Assembly: GCF_000429725.1 (NCBI RefSeq)
Contig: NZ_AUCK01000015.1
Coordinates: 1 to 64,000, forward strand
Reading direction: 5' to 3'
DNA length: 64,000 nt
Source: Alkalicoccus chagannorensis DSM 18086
Lineage (GTDB): Bacteria; Bacillota; Bacilli; Bacillales; Salisediminibacteriaceae
The position numbers were made by a program, and so were the translations under genes. This document shows, in pieces, positions 44,514-53,601 of the stretch (its first letter is position 1; each line of letters begins with the position of its first letter). Under the pieces are notes generated by a model. That model did not search any database, was not told the origin of the DNA, and worked only from the letters and a program-made list of their open reading frames with translations.

Positions 44514-45668
44514 GTGAGCCCTCAGGCGCTGTGGCAGAAGTACCGTTCGCTGGCTGCTGGTGCCATCGCTTTAGCGCTCGTGATGGGCATCGGGCGGTTC
44601 GTCTACACACCGATCCTTCCGCTGATGGAGGTCGAGGGGCTCTCTACAACAGCAGGAGGAGCCCTTGCTTCTGCAAACTACGCCGGCTACATGATCGGCG
44701 CTCTGGCAGCCGTCCGGTTGAAAAAATCGAGCCTGCGCCTGCTGCTTCTGCTGTTGGCGAATGTGCTGTTCACATGGTCGATGGCCTACACAGACAGCCT
44801 CTTCTGGATGCACCTGCTCCGCTTTTTATCCGGTCTCTCAAGCGGGCTCGCTTTTGTTCTCGTCTCTGCCCTGATTCTGGCCGCATGGCGGCCGCGTCCG
44901 AACGGTATGCTGTATGCAGGCATACTCTTCGGCGGTGTCGGAGCCGGCATCTTTCTGTCCGGAGCGCTCACGCCGTTGTTCCAAGATGCGGACAGCGCCT
45001 GGGTCGGCTTCGGTATCGTGAGCCTCCTTCTTCTTGCAGTGGCGGCGGCCGCTTATCGGCATGAAGAGGTGCCAGAGGTGGGAGATCCCGGTGTTGTTCT
45101 GCGAGCATCCGGCCCGCACCGGAAAAAACATGCGGCCGCCTATTTCTTTGAAGGATTCGGCTATATCATTTTTGCTACTTATATCGTATCCATGCTTGTC
45201 TCGATGGACGATCTTCCCATCGACCCTGCCTACGTCTGGGCTGCCGTGGGTCTTGGTGTGATGCCCTCCTGTGTTTTCTGGGCGGTCGTGGCACGAAGGC
45301 GCGGGACGCTGGCAGCTCTGCGCATGGCCTATGTCCTGCAGCTGACAGGCATGCTGCTTCCCGTCCTGAACCAGAGCGTCGCGGTTCTGCTTTTCAGCGC
45401 CATCTGTTTTGGCGGGACATTTATGGGTATAACGATGTTAACGATGACGTATGCACCGATTACCGGCCAGCGGGCTATCGGCGTATTGACTGGTGGATAC
45501 GGACTCGGGCAGCTTCTCGGGCCGCTGGCTGCCGCATGGGTGATCGTCCGTACAGAACCGTTGATGGCGCTGGTACTTGGGGCTGCGGCGCTCGCAGCAG
45601 CACTCGTTCTGATCCAGAACATGATACGAGAAGAAAGGAGGGGCACGCATGCCATACGTGAATATTAA
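44514..45668 (+). CDS. MFS transporter, YbfB/YjiJ family
   Basis: Membrane transporter of 384 residues with 12 predicted helices. The opening MGIGRFVYTPILPLM and SANYAGYMIGAL are the family hallmark; DXXGRR-like loops are weak, as usual in this branch. Starts at GTG 44514, immediately after the pepF stop, with AAGAGGTAGG overlapping that stop. Its last 20 bases overlap the tautomerase gene. Substrate unknown; some members are linked to drug or aromatic compound export. Confidence 0.88.
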   Translation: MSPQALWQKYRSLAAGAIALALVMGIGRFVYTPILPLMEVEGLSTTAGGALASANYAGYMIGALAAVRLKKSSLRLLLLLLANVLFTWSMAYTDSLFWMHLLRFLSGLSSGLAFVLVSALILAAWRPRPNGMLYAGILFGGVGAGIFLSGALTPLFQDADSAWVGFGIVSLLLLAVAAAAYRHEEVPEVGDPGVVLRASGPHRKKHAAAYFFEGFGYIIFATYIVSMLVSMDDLPIDPAYVWAAVGLGVMPSCVFWAVVARRRGTLAALRMAYVLQLTGMLLPVLNQSVAVLLFSAICFGGTFMGITMLTMTYAPITGQRAIGVLTGGYGLGQLLGPLAAAWVIVRTEPLMALVLGAAALAAALVLIQNMIREERRGTHAIREY

Positions 45669-45858
45669 GGTTACGCATGAACACGGCGGTCTGACGAAAG
45701 AACAGAAGCACGAGCTGATCGAAGGGGTGACAGACCTGCTGTCTGAGAAGCTGCAGAAAAACCCGGCTTCCACGGTCGTGGTCATTGATGAAATCGACAC
45801 GGATAACTACGGGCTCGGGGGAGAGCAGATCACCGAACGCAGAAAGAAAGAATCGTAA
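45649..45858 (+). CDS. 4-oxalocrotonate tautomerase-family enzyme
   Basis: A 69-residue protein that begins MPYVNIKVT, so Pro1 after Met removal is the catalytic base. The helix EQKHELIEGVTDLLSEKL and strand VVVIDEIDTDNYG are typical, as is the length. RBS AAAGGAGGGG lies inside the MFS gene, indicating coupling. Converts enol to keto forms or detoxifies halogenated or unsaturated acids. Its pairing with an exporter suggests a shared aromatic or acid substrate. Confidence 0.92.
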   Translation: MPYVNIKVTHEHGGLTKEQKHELIEGVTDLLSEKLQKNPASTVVVIDEIDTDNYGLGGEQITERRKKES

Positions 45859-45876
45859 CAAGAAGGAGTCATCCAG

Positions 45877-46698
45877 ATGACGGAAACTAGTGGCCGGGAA
45901 CGAATCATGTCAGCGAAAGAAGTGATCCGACGCGCGTGGCATTGGATCATGGATCAGAAAAAACAGGTTTTTCTTTTGAGCCTTCTCTTACTTGCCCCGC
46001 CTCTCATCCTCGAATGGGTCATTCGTGCCGGGCTGGGGATGCCGCTGGTGACGGGACCTGGAGCCGGCACGCCGGTGTGGGAACTTTTCTGGACTGGGGG
46101 ATCGGAACCATCAGCCGTATCGCTGCTGTGGTGGGAACCTTTGTTGAACATACTGGCATTTCTGCTGTGGCCGTTGTTTGTCATCAGCTTTGTGCTGCTG
46201 CGGCAGGAAAGGAACGATGGTGTCGGTGCCATTTTGAGGCGGACGGGCCAATTATCTTTGCAGGCTGTTTTTTCGACCCTGCTCGTGGTGGTGGCATCGA
46301 TGGGGGTGATGGCGGTTTTTCTTCTGCTTGGATCTCCCGCTGGAGGCATCATTTCGCTGCTGCTTTTCGTGATTGGCGGGGCGATGCTGCTGTTTCTACT
46401 GCTTAAATCAAGTCTCTACCTCGGTTTGATTGCAAGTGGAGAGGCTCCACCTGCACTGATCCAGTCCTGGAGCTGGATCCAGGATCATACCGGGCGCACA
46501 GCGCTGCTGTTTTTCCTTGTGCTTCTAGTCTTCGGTATTGGGGGAGCCGTGCTGCAGCTTTCGGTTGTGTCGCTCCTTGGCTTCAGTCTCTTGTCGGAGG
46601 CCGTGCGTCTAGGTACGGTGTATCTCACCTACGTTGCTGCAGCTTCGGTCTATTCGGTATTGTTTGTAAATATCTACCGATGGGAACGAGGAGAGTAG
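45877..46698 (+). CDS. Uncharacterised polytopic membrane protein
   Basis: A 273-residue protein with about six hydrophobic segments; a hydrophilic N terminus RIMSAKEVIRRAWHW precedes them. Internal Leu/Val-rich helices and a SWSWIQDHTGRTALLFFLVLL segment are visible. No family recognised; similar in style to ABC-associated or DUF975-type membrane proteins. AAGGAG site with eight bases spacing. The small membrane protein below follows after 22 bases. Confidence 0.72.
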   Translation: MTETSGRERIMSAKEVIRRAWHWIMDQKKQVFLLSLLLLAPPLILEWVIRAGLGMPLVTGPGAGTPVWELFWTGGSEPSAVSLLWWEPLLNILAFLLWPLFVISFVLLRQERNDGVGAILRRTGQLSLQAVFSTLLVVVASMGVMAVFLLLGSPAGGIISLLLFVIGGAMLLFLLLKSSLYLGLIASGEAPPALIQSWSWIQDHTGRTALLFFLVLLVFGIGGAVLQLSVVSLLGFSLLSEAVRLGTVYLTYVAAASVYSVLFVNIYRWERGE

Positions 46699-46719
46699 TC
46701 GAAAAAAGGGGGACTATGT

Positions 46720-47073
46720 ATGAAGAACGCTATGAGAGGAACGGCAGCAGCGGCTGCAGCCGGAATTCTGGCTGTAGTAGCCGTCCTTGCTTCGGACAGC
46801 TTATATGCCCTGCTCGCAGTGAGCGGGGCTGTCATGCTTGCTGCAGGAGCGGTGATGCTGGTCATGCTGGTCAAAACAAGCGGGGCGGCAGTTCCTACCG
46901 TGTACGGGACATCCAAACCGAACAGCATGACGACCGTCAGCCGGGCAGAAGGCAGCGGAGAGGCAGAAGAAGATCGAGGACGCCGGCAGAAGCTGGTCTT
47001 CTGGGGTGTGCTGCTCGGGTGGATGATCCTGCTCTTCTTTGCTGGCGTCATTGCCCTGCAGCCGTCCGCCTGA
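46720..47073 (+). CDS. Uncharacterised small membrane protein
   Basis: A 117-residue protein with two N-terminal hydrophobic helices (Ala/Val-rich, residues 8-52), a polar middle with TTVSRAEGSGEAEEDRGRR, and one more C-terminal helix. Ribosome site AAAAAGGGGG. Not recognised. Probably the last gene of the group ending at the terminator near 47200. Confidence 0.68.
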   Translation: MKNAMRGTAAAAAAGILAVVAVLASDSLYALLAVSGAVMLAAGAVMLVMLVKTSGAAVPTVYGTSKPNSMTTVSRAEGSGEAEEDRGRRQKLVFWGVLLGWMILLFFAGVIALQPSA

Positions 47074-47187
47074 ACGAGCCGCATGGGTCGGAAGGAACGG
47101 CCTGCTCCAGCATAAAACAGCTGCCGGGTGCCATGCCCGGATTCGGAAGACCGACAGCCATGTCCTTTCCTCAAACAATCATGGTAC

Positions 47188-47219
47188 CTCTCTTTACGAA
47201 CACGTAAAGGGAGTTTTTT
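47188..47219 (+). terminator. Intrinsic terminator after the small membrane protein gene
   Basis: CTCTCTTTACG pairs with CGTAAAGGGAG (one G-U) around four bases, with six T. A fragment like the left end of the repeat follows at about 47226-47262. Confidence 0.88.
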
Positions 47220-47374
47220 CTTGGGATAAACATGGATACTTTCTCATCGAAGGGGCGGCAGGCACAGGGCTTTATCTCTGTCTGCTTCCGCTGGCGCCTG
47301 CTCGTGGAACGTTTTTCCTTTCTCTTCAGAGGGAATAGACAAGAAGATGGATGAAAAAAGAAGGGGGAGAGCCC

Positions 47375-48586
47375 ATGTTCCAAGTATTCTCCGAAATCGA
47401 GCCGCTCCGTAAAGTGCTGCTGCACCGCCCGGGCAGGGAAATTGAGAACGTGACCCCCGATGAAATGAGCCAGCTGCTTTTTGATGATATTCCCTACCTC
47501 CCTGCGATGCAGAAAGAGCATGATGTGTTTGCCGATACGCTCCGCAGCCAGGGTGTCGAGGTCGTCTATCTGCATGACTGGATGACGACCTGCCTTCAGG
47601 ACGACGAGCCCCGGATCCGCTTTCTTGAGCGAATGGCGGAAGCTTCGATGATGGCACAGGGGCGTTCGGCTTCTGCGCTGAAAGAATATCTTCTCGATCT
47701 GGATGCAGGAGCTTTCGTCGAAAAGATGATGTCCGGCGTTCGGAAAGAAGAGCTGCCTGAACAAAGGCGTCAGCATTTGTACGAACTCATGACGAAGCAC
47801 TATCCTTTCTACCTTGCGCCGATGCCGAACCTGTACTTCACGCGGGATCCGGCTGCCGTCATCGGTCACGGCATTTCGTTGAATCCGATGAGCCAGGAAG
47901 CACGGAAGCGGGAATCGATGTTCATGGAATGCATTCTGGAGGAGGATGCCGGACTCCAGCACGTGCCGCGGTGGATGACAAGGGATCATCCTTTCCCAGT
48001 AGAAGGCGGCGATCAGCTCGTACTAGACCGGTGGACAGTGGCGATTGGTGTTAGTGAACGCACCTCCGCGCGGGCCGTGGAGGATCTTGCTGCTTCCCTC
48101 TTTGCCTCATCCGATTTTCAGCGTGTTGTCGTCGTCGAAATACCGAAAAAGCGGGCGTCGATGCACCTGGATACGGTATTTACGATGGTGGATACCGACC
48201 AGTTCACCACGCATGCGGAAGTGATAGATAAAGATGGACAGATGAATATCTTTCTCCTGGAGCGGGGCGATCCCCTGACGATTACACGATGGTCCAGCTT
48301 ATCAGCCGCGTTAAAAGAAGTACTCGGTCTGAGCGAGATCAACATGATCCCGTGTGGCGGTGGAGATAAAATCGCATCTGCCAGAGAGCAGTGGAACGAC
48401 GGATCGAACACGCTGGCGGTTGCACCAGGGGTTGTCGTGACCTATGAACGGAACTACGTATCCAATGAGCTGATGCGGCGGAACGGCCTGCAGGTGTTGG
48501 AAGTACCAAGTTCGGAACTCGTCCGCGGGCGCGGCGGTCCACGCTGCATGAGTATGCCGCTCGTACGTGGAGACAGCAGAGCATAG
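47375..48586 (+). CDS. arcA: Arginine deiminase
   Basis: Hydrolyses L-arginine to citrulline and ammonia. The 403-residue protein keeps the guanidino-modifying enzyme residues: nucleophile Cys391 in GGPRCMSMP, MPNLYFTRDP, the VEGGDQLVL acidic pair, and MHLDTVFTMVD with the catalytic His. A high level of similarity to bacillar ArcA is apparent. AGAAGGGGGAG lies before ATG 47375. Partners arcB, arcC and arcD are not present, so the enzyme may act in ammonia release or arginine use rather than a complete ATP-forming pathway. ArgR-type sites were not recognised. Confidence 0.95.
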   Translation: MFQVFSEIEPLRKVLLHRPGREIENVTPDEMSQLLFDDIPYLPAMQKEHDVFADTLRSQGVEVVYLHDWMTTCLQDDEPRIRFLERMAEASMMAQGRSASALKEYLLDLDAGAFVEKMMSGVRKEELPEQRRQHLYELMTKHYPFYLAPMPNLYFTRDPAAVIGHGISLNPMSQEARKRESMFMECILEEDAGLQHVPRWMTRDHPFPVEGGDQLVLDRWTVAIGVSERTSARAVEDLAASLFASSDFQRVVVVEIPKKRASMHLDTVFTMVDTDQFTTHAEVIDKDGQMNIFLLERGDPLTITRWSSLSAALKEVLGLSEINMIPCGGGDKIASAREQWNDGSNTLAVAPGVVVTYERNYVSNELMRRNGLQVLEVPSSELVRGRGGPRCMSMPLVRGDSRA

Positions 48587-48639
48587 AAAGAGCGGTGGCT
48601 GCGTCGTGTGAGTTGAAACGGCTCGAGAAGGCAACGTCT

Positions 48640-48770
48640 TTTCGATAATGCCGGACGTCGCAGCGGCGACGCTCAAGCGACGTGCGTTGCATCGTCGAGG
48701 GCAGTGCCTCTGAGTAAGCGTCCACCGAAAGCGAAAAAATCAACGACGAACGATTCACAAGCTTCATAAA
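48640..48770 (-). repeat. GC-rich intergenic repeat-like segment
   Basis: On the minus strand the order TTTTCGCTTTCGGTGGACGC, then AGAGGCACTGCC, then CTCGACGATGC resembles a repeat of other Bacillaceae intergenic regions as I remember it. Several CGTCG/CGACG arms could fold. No gene frame is supported. It lies just before the persulfide dioxygenase gene, whose promoter may be close. Confidence 0.35.
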
Positions 48771-48783
48771 AAGGAGAATATCT

Positions 48784-50172
48784 ATGCTGTTACAACATTT
48801 CTATGATGACAAACTCGCCCAGGCATCGTATCTCGTCGGGTGTCAAAAGACGGGGGAAGCCATCGTCATTGACCCATCGCGTTCCATTGCTCCTTACTTG
48901 GAAGCAGCGGAAAAGCAGGGGCTGACAATCACGAAGGCATTGGAAACGCATATTCATGCGGATTTTGTTTCCGGTGTGCGGGAACTGAACGACCGTGCCG
49001 GTGCGACGGTCGTCGTATCTGGATACGGAGCGTACACGTTCCCGAAAGAGGTGGATGTGCTTCGAGTAAAAGACGGGGACGAACTATGGGTCGGACATAA
49101 TAGGCTGGACGTTCTGCACACTCCCGGTCATACGCCGGAGCACGTGTCCTACCTCCTGACGGATGGAGCGAATCCGGAAGCGCCGATCGGGTTGTTCTCC
49201 GGAGACTTCCTGTTCGTCGGGGATGTCGGCAGACCGGACCTGCTGGAGAAGGCCGCAGATCAGCCCGACACGGCAAGGCAGGGTGCGCAGGATATGTTTG
49301 CGTCGCTGCAAAAACTGGAGGAACTGGACGGTTTTGTTCAAGTATGGCCGGGGCACGGCGCAGGAAGTGCCTGCGGGAAATCGTTGGGGTCTGTCCCTTC
49401 CTCCACGATCGGGTATGAGAAAAAATTCAACCCGGCTCTTCAATTCAGCAGCCGGGATGCCTTTATCGCTTTCCTTCTGGAAGGACAGCCGGAACCGCCG
49501 GTGTACTTTGCTGAAATGAAGCGGATCAACCCGGGACTCGTGCTTCCGCTATCCGAAGAACGGAGAAAGGGGATCCTGCATGCACGGCCGGGATTAGCAG
49601 CAGCGCTGGCTGCGGATCAGGAAGCGGTCGTGATTGACACGAGACCGTCTCCTTCCGCTGCGGCAGGGTTTCTGCCCGGCAGCATCAACCTTCCTTACAC
49701 GCCGGGCTTTCTTCAATGGTTCGGCTGGCTGGTGGATTATACGAAGCCGCATTACTTCATTGCAGCCCCGGAGCTCGCGGATGCACTCTATGACGAATGC
49801 GCCCGCATCGGCATCATGCCGGCGGGTATTTTCCCACCCGCAGCAGTCAAAGGCAGCCTGCATCATATACCCCAGTGGACACCGGAAGATCTGCATGCGG
49901 ACGAGTTGGTCCAGGCGGTGGATGTCCGGCTCGATGATGAATGGGAAGAAGGCCACGTTCCGGGAGCGCTCCATGTGAAGCTGCATGATATTCCCGAGCG
50001 TGCCGGGGAAGTCCTGGACAAGGAGCAGCCGGTGCACGTCTACTGCCTCACGGGCGTCCGTTCTGCGGCGGCCGCTTCCCTGCTGAAGAATCAGGGATTT
50101 CGTGTGATTGATACGATCGGCGGCTTGAAAGGCTGGCGTTCCCGCCGGCTGCCGGAAGAAGCTTCTCATTGA
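48784..50172 (+). CDS. Persulfide dioxygenase-rhodanese fusion (CstB-like)
   Basis: Oxidises low-molecular-weight persulfides. The 462-residue protein has an N-terminal ETHE1-type metallo-beta-lactamase domain (about 1-240) with ETHIHADFVSG, HTPGHTPEH and FSGDFLFVGDVGRPD. Then a degenerate rhodanese domain without Cys at the loop, and a C-terminal rhodanese (about 375-460) with the active Cys in VYCLTGVRSAA. This order matches CstB of Staphylococcus. No CstR repressor or sqr gene is in the window. Ribosome site AAAAAGGAG. Confidence 0.9.
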   Translation: MLLQHFYDDKLAQASYLVGCQKTGEAIVIDPSRSIAPYLEAAEKQGLTITKALETHIHADFVSGVRELNDRAGATVVVSGYGAYTFPKEVDVLRVKDGDELWVGHNRLDVLHTPGHTPEHVSYLLTDGANPEAPIGLFSGDFLFVGDVGRPDLLEKAADQPDTARQGAQDMFASLQKLEELDGFVQVWPGHGAGSACGKSLGSVPSSTIGYEKKFNPALQFSSRDAFIAFLLEGQPEPPVYFAEMKRINPGLVLPLSEERRKGILHARPGLAAALAADQEAVVIDTRPSPSAAAGFLPGSINLPYTPGFLQWFGWLVDYTKPHYFIAAPELADALYDECARIGIMPAGIFPPAAVKGSLHHIPQWTPEDLHADELVQAVDVRLDDEWEEGHVPGALHVKLHDIPERAGEVLDKEQPVHVYCLTGVRSAAAASLLKNQGFRVIDTIGGLKGWRSRRLPEEASH

Positions 50173-50184
50173 CGTACAGAATAA

Positions 50185-50212
50185 AATTAAGTATACTTTA
50201 ATTAGTTACTTA
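50185..50212 (+). promoter_or_regulatory. Candidate operator before the ring-cleaving dioxygenase gene
   Basis: AATTAAGTATACTTTAATT has a perfect AAGTATACTT core, and TAAGTA is repeated inverted as TACTTA 18 bases later. The position 30-60 bases before the start suits a MarR/DUF24-type repressor site. In Bacillus subtilis mhq genes answer to MhqR; the site here does not match its known sequence by eye. Confidence 0.4.
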
Positions 50213-50243
50213 CAAAAATAAAGTTAAATGAGGAGGCTTCATG

Positions 50244-51227
50244 ATGAAGGGCCTGAAAGGACTGCACCACGTGACTGCTATTACAAGCAGTGCTGAAAAA
50301 AACTATGAATTTTTTACGTATGTACTGGGCATGCGTCTCGTGAAAAAGACGGTGAACCAGGATGATATCCAGACGTATCACCTCTTTTTTGCAGATGATG
50401 AAGGGAATGCAGGGACGGACATGACGTTTTTCGATTTTCCCGGCATTCCGAAAGGACGCCACGGCACCAACGAATTGTATAAAACGGGCTTCCGTGTCCC
50501 GAGCGATGATGCGCTGCATTACTGGGTGAAACGGTTTGACCGTCTCGATGTTAAGCACCAGGGCATCAAAGAAATGTTCGGCAAGAAGCTGTTGACGTTC
50601 CAAGATTTCGATGAGCAGATGTATATGCTCGTGTCGGATGAGAAAGACAACGGCGTGCCGGCCGGAAAGCCTTGGAAGGGCGGTCCTGTACCAGAAGAGT
50701 TTGCCATTACCGGCCTCGGTCCGATGCAGATTCGGATTGAACCTGCGGAAGGATTTCACGAGATTCTCGAAAAAGCATACGGATTTCAAGAAGTAGACCG
50801 GGAAGGTTCGATCCGGCTGTTTGAAACAGGAGAAGGCGGCAACGGGGCGCAGCTGTTTGTCGAGCATAATGCCGTGCTTCCGCCTGCGCAGCAGGGATAC
50901 GGCACCGTGCACCATATTGCGTTCCGTGTAGAAGACCGGGATGCAATCCATGCCTGGGACAGCCACCTCCGCGAACTCGGTTTTCAGACATCCGGCCATG
51001 TAGACCGCTTTTATTTTGAATCTCTTTATATTCCGAGCGGACCGCAGATTCTCTTCGAACTCGCGACAGATGGTCCCGGCTTTACCGGAGATGAACCATA
51101 CGAAACACTAGGAGAAAAGCTTGCGCTTCCTCCGAAGCTCGAGCCGAAGCGTGAAGAAATCGAAGGGTACGTGCGGCATATTGATACTGTCCGCAGTACG
51201 AAAACGATCGAAAAAGAATACGAATAA
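50244..51227 (+). CDS. Ring-cleaving dioxygenase, MhqO/MhqA-like (VOC)
   Basis: Two VOC modules in 327 residues. First module: GLHHVTAITSSAEKN and a His-Glu style end in FDFPGIPKGRHG; second: GYGTVHHIAFRVED and a Glu in QILFELATDGPGF. The pair of His (HH) in each module and the Glu form the metal site. Family members open hydroquinone-type rings and defend against quinones. Two ATG codons in tandem are available; I prefer 50244 because GGAGG lies seven bases before it, but 50241 is possible. The leader has a palindrome. Confidence 0.92.
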   Translation: MKGLKGLHHVTAITSSAEKNYEFFTYVLGMRLVKKTVNQDDIQTYHLFFADDEGNAGTDMTFFDFPGIPKGRHGTNELYKTGFRVPSDDALHYWVKRFDRLDVKHQGIKEMFGKKLLTFQDFDEQMYMLVSDEKDNGVPAGKPWKGGPVPEEFAITGLGPMQIRIEPAEGFHEILEKAYGFQEVDREGSIRLFETGEGGNGAQLFVEHNAVLPPAQQGYGTVHHIAFRVEDRDAIHAWDSHLRELGFQTSGHVDRFYFESLYIPSGPQILFELATDGPGFTGDEPYETLGEKLALPPKLEPKREEIEGYVRHIDTVRSTKTIEKEYE

Positions 51228-51268
51228 AGAGAAGCCGGCTCTGCTGCAGCGGGGTCCTTCATGAAAAT

Positions 51269-51305
51269 ACGCTTCCGGTGATCCCGTATGGATTGTCGGA
51301 AGCGT
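51269..51305 (+). repeat. Hairpin repeat family 2, copy 2
   Basis: ACGCTTCCGGTGATCC pairs with GGATTGTCGGAAGCGT; three neighbouring pairs are G-U or U-G wobbles, so the RNA stem is kept though the sequence differs from the other copies. Lies just after the dioxygenase gene. Confidence 0.85.
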
Positions 51306-51490
51306 TTCGTGTATACCTGGAAATAAGGTTAGTGGCTCATGCAGAGGATTATGTTCCTTTTGGCATGTGAGCAGGCCGCTTCTGCTCGCGGAAGGGGGTG
51401 AATCTCCAACCTGTTCAGGCTGCCCGGACGTGATCCGCAGCGATCTTCCTGCGATTTCACGAAATTGTGATACTCTCTTCGGATTTTCCT

Positions 51491-51520
51491 TTGAGCAGAA
51501 TGGTAGAATTCCTGTATAAT
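51491..51520 (+). promoter_or_regulatory. SigA-type promoter of htpX
   Basis: TTGAGC and a perfect TATAAT separated by 18 bases, ending 66 bases before the htpX ATG. Good match to the housekeeping consensus. Confidence 0.75.
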
Positions 51521-51586
51521 ATATAAGGATAGCGGCTGCTGTCGATAAAGCCGGAAAAGATCGCTGAAAGAAGTGGAGGGGAATAT

Positions 51587-52510
51587 ATGGGAAAACGCGT
51601 TGGTTTGTTTATTCTGACCAATATCCTTGTCATCACGACCATTCTCATTGCCTGGACCGTGATTACAACATTTACGGATATTAACCGTTCCTATGATCTC
51701 GGTGCAGACGCTGGAGGTCTTGGGATTGACTACGTATCGCTGGGTGTACTCAGTATTTTGATTGGTTTTGCAGGGTCCTTTATTTCACTGGCGCTGTCGA
51801 GAGTGATGGCGAAGAAGATGATGAAGGTCAAAGTCATCGACCCGGACAATCCTGCCAATGCGCATGAACGGAATGTCGTTGAAAAAGTACATCGATTTTC
51901 ACGTGCAGCTGGACTTATGCATATGCCGGAAGTTGGGATCTATCAGTCTCCGGAAGTGAACGCATTCGCCACAGGCCCGACAAAAAAACGATCGCTTGTT
52001 GCGGTCTCTCAGGGGCTGCTGCAGTCCATGGATGATGACGCGGTTGAAGGCGTCGTTGCACACGAAGTGGCCCACGTAGCCAATGGCGACATGGTCACCA
52101 TGACGCTGCTGCAGGGCATTGTCAACACGTTCGTCGTGTTCTTCTCCCGGATCGCGGCACTGCTTGTGTCCCGACTGGTCCGCTCGGAGATGCAGTTCAT
52201 CGTCCGCATTGCGGCGATTTTCATCTTTCAGATTCTCTTCTCGATTCTGGGCAGTCTCGTCGTCATGGCCTACTCGCGCTGGCGCGAATACCATGCAGAC
52301 CGGGGCGGCGCTGATCTGGCCGGCAAAGACAAAATGGCCCATGCGCTTCGTTCCCTGCAGGCTCATGTCGAGAAAGCGAATATCAAGCAGGACCGTACCG
52401 ACGATTCTGCTGTCGCAACCATGAAAATCAGTACGAAGGGAAGTGCAGCACGCCTGTTCTCTTCTCACCCACCGCTGGATGAGCGGATTGCACGACTGGA
52501 AGAGCGTTAA
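51587..52510 (+). CDS. htpX: HtpX-family membrane zinc metalloprotease
   Basis: Degrades damaged membrane proteins. 307 residues with two helices at the N terminus (about 7-28 and 52-72), the catalytic HEVAH (His159, Glu160, His163), two more helices (about 185-235), and the third ligand region [13 protein letters not shown]. Length and order match HtpX. Strong AGTGGAGGGG ribosome site and a good SigA promoter. No CssRS-type site recognised. A terminator follows. Confidence 0.95.
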   Translation: MGKRVGLFILTNILVITTILIAWTVITTFTDINRSYDLGADAGGLGIDYVSLGVLSILIGFAGSFISLALSRVMAKKMMKVKVIDPDNPANAHERNVVEKVHRFSRAAGLMHMPEVGIYQSPEVNAFATGPTKKRSLVAVSQGLLQSMDDDAVEGVVAHEVAHVANGDMVTMTLLQGIVNTFVVFFSRIAALLVSRLVRSEMQFIVRIAAIFIFQILFSILGSLVVMAYSRWREYHADRGGADLAGKDKMAHALRSLQAHVEKANIKQDRTDDSAVATMKISTKGSAARLFSSHPPLDERIARLEER

Positions 52511-52523
52511 AGAAACGCAGGAA

Positions 52524-52560
52524 GGGACCGTCTCTGAACAAAGCAGAGGCGGTCCCTTTG
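52524..52560 (+). terminator. Intrinsic terminator after htpX
   Basis: GGGACCGTCTCTG pairs with CAGAGGCGGTCCC (one G-U) around seven bases, followed by TTTG. Confidence 0.82.
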
Positions 52561-52664
52561 TCTATACGAGAGCTCCCTATTCTTCGGTTCTAAAATTAAT
52601 GATGGGGCAGCGGTTCATTTCTGTGGCACCTTTTCTTCCGTTTTAGGCGGACGTCTGCCAAGGA

Positions 52665-52728
52665 GCGCTGCGCTCAAAGAACCCGCGGTACACGCCGTTC
52701 CGATCACAAGGCGCTCCGCGCTTACGTT
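52665..52728 (+). repeat. Interspersed palindromic repeat, right-half fragment
   Basis: Keeps CTCAAAGAACCCGCGGTA, CACGCCGTTCCGATC and the right GCGC hairpin. The left half is missing. Confidence 0.7.
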
Positions 52729-52933
52729 TCTTCTGGTGGTGGAGTATATGATTATCACTTTTTTCATGCTTCATGTTATACTGACTTCCACGGGTGGATG
52801 ATGCCCGTAAACGGTTCCGACTTCTTCCGCTGCTTCCGTTTCCGCACCAGGAGAAATTGTCGACGATAGAACTAGATAAGTATCCTGCAGGTTCGGGTAT
52901 ACCTATACTAAAGGACAGAAAGGAGCTTGCTCT

Positions 52934-53386
52934 ATGCTTTGGTTTTTTCTCATGGTCATGATGTTTTTCGGTTTCGTTGTCCTGGTGTCCGCCGCGTTCA
53001 CTCCTGGTGCAAGACCACCGGCTGATGACGCGCTTGTTGGGAAGGAAGTTGCGAGAAAGAGAGAGGTACAGGCCAAGGCCGGCACGTTTGATGTCGTGCT
53101 GATCAAAATGCCTAGTGCGTATGAAGACCGCTGCTACCGTATTGAGTTGATGAAAAACGGCATGCTCGTCCATAAGAATATCGATTTCTTCGATCAGGAC
53201 GCCTCCTACACGGAAGTCATTAAAGGCTTCATCAAGGAGTTTGACCGCCGGATGGCGGAAAAGCATGCGGAAGAGCAGGCAGAAGCTGACCAGCGTTTTG
53301 AAGTGGAAGTATGGGATGGAGATGTATATGAGGACAACGTGACGGAAATACCGAAGCGTGTGGAGGACAAAGCCTCCAACTCCTGA
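52934..53386 (+). CDS. Uncharacterised membrane-anchored protein
   Basis: A 150-residue protein with one N-terminal helix (residues 2-22) and a soluble part rich in charges: AGTFDVVLIKMPSAYEDRCYRIELMKNGMLV, then a helix EVIKGFIKEFDRRMAEKHAEEQ. Ribosome site AAAGGAG. No family known to me. It is preceded by a 200-base gap with a GTATACC-type near-palindrome. Confidence 0.7.
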   Translation: MLWFFLMVMMFFGFVVLVSAAFTPGARPPADDALVGKEVARKREVQAKAGTFDVVLIKMPSAYEDRCYRIELMKNGMLVHKNIDFFDQDASYTEVIKGFIKEFDRRMAEKHAEEQAEADQRFEVEVWDGDVYEDNVTEIPKRVEDKASNS

Positions 53387-53449
53387 ATACCCTCCCCAAA
53401 TGAATAAAAACGAAAAGAGCAGGAACAAACCAGCTCTAAATAAGGGAAA

Positions 53450-53493
53450 AAACGCTTCCGATGATCCAAAACAATGGATCGTCGGAAGCGTTT
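53450..53493 (+). repeat. Hairpin repeat family 2, copy 3
   Basis: AAACGCTTCCGATGATCC pairs over 18 positions with GGATCGTCGGAAGCGTTT around an 8-base loop. It lies between convergent genes and is the best-paired copy. Confidence 0.88.
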
Positions 53494-53529
53494 CGTCTGT
53501 ACATAGACATCACGGAACCGGCGTGCCTT

Positions 53530-53590
53530 GACGCCGCAGGTTTTTAGAGGGAAGAAGGCATTTTTCGTGCTTCCCGAAAAGCGGACACTG
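53530..53590 (-). repeat. Interspersed palindromic repeat, degenerate minus-strand fragment
   Basis: GCCGCAGGTTTTTAGAGGGA followed by GCTTCCCGAAAAGCGG matches the reverse complement of the central stem of the repeat. It is the only clear fragment in this orientation. Confidence 0.55.
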
Positions 53591-53601
53591 CACTGGCCTG
53601 C

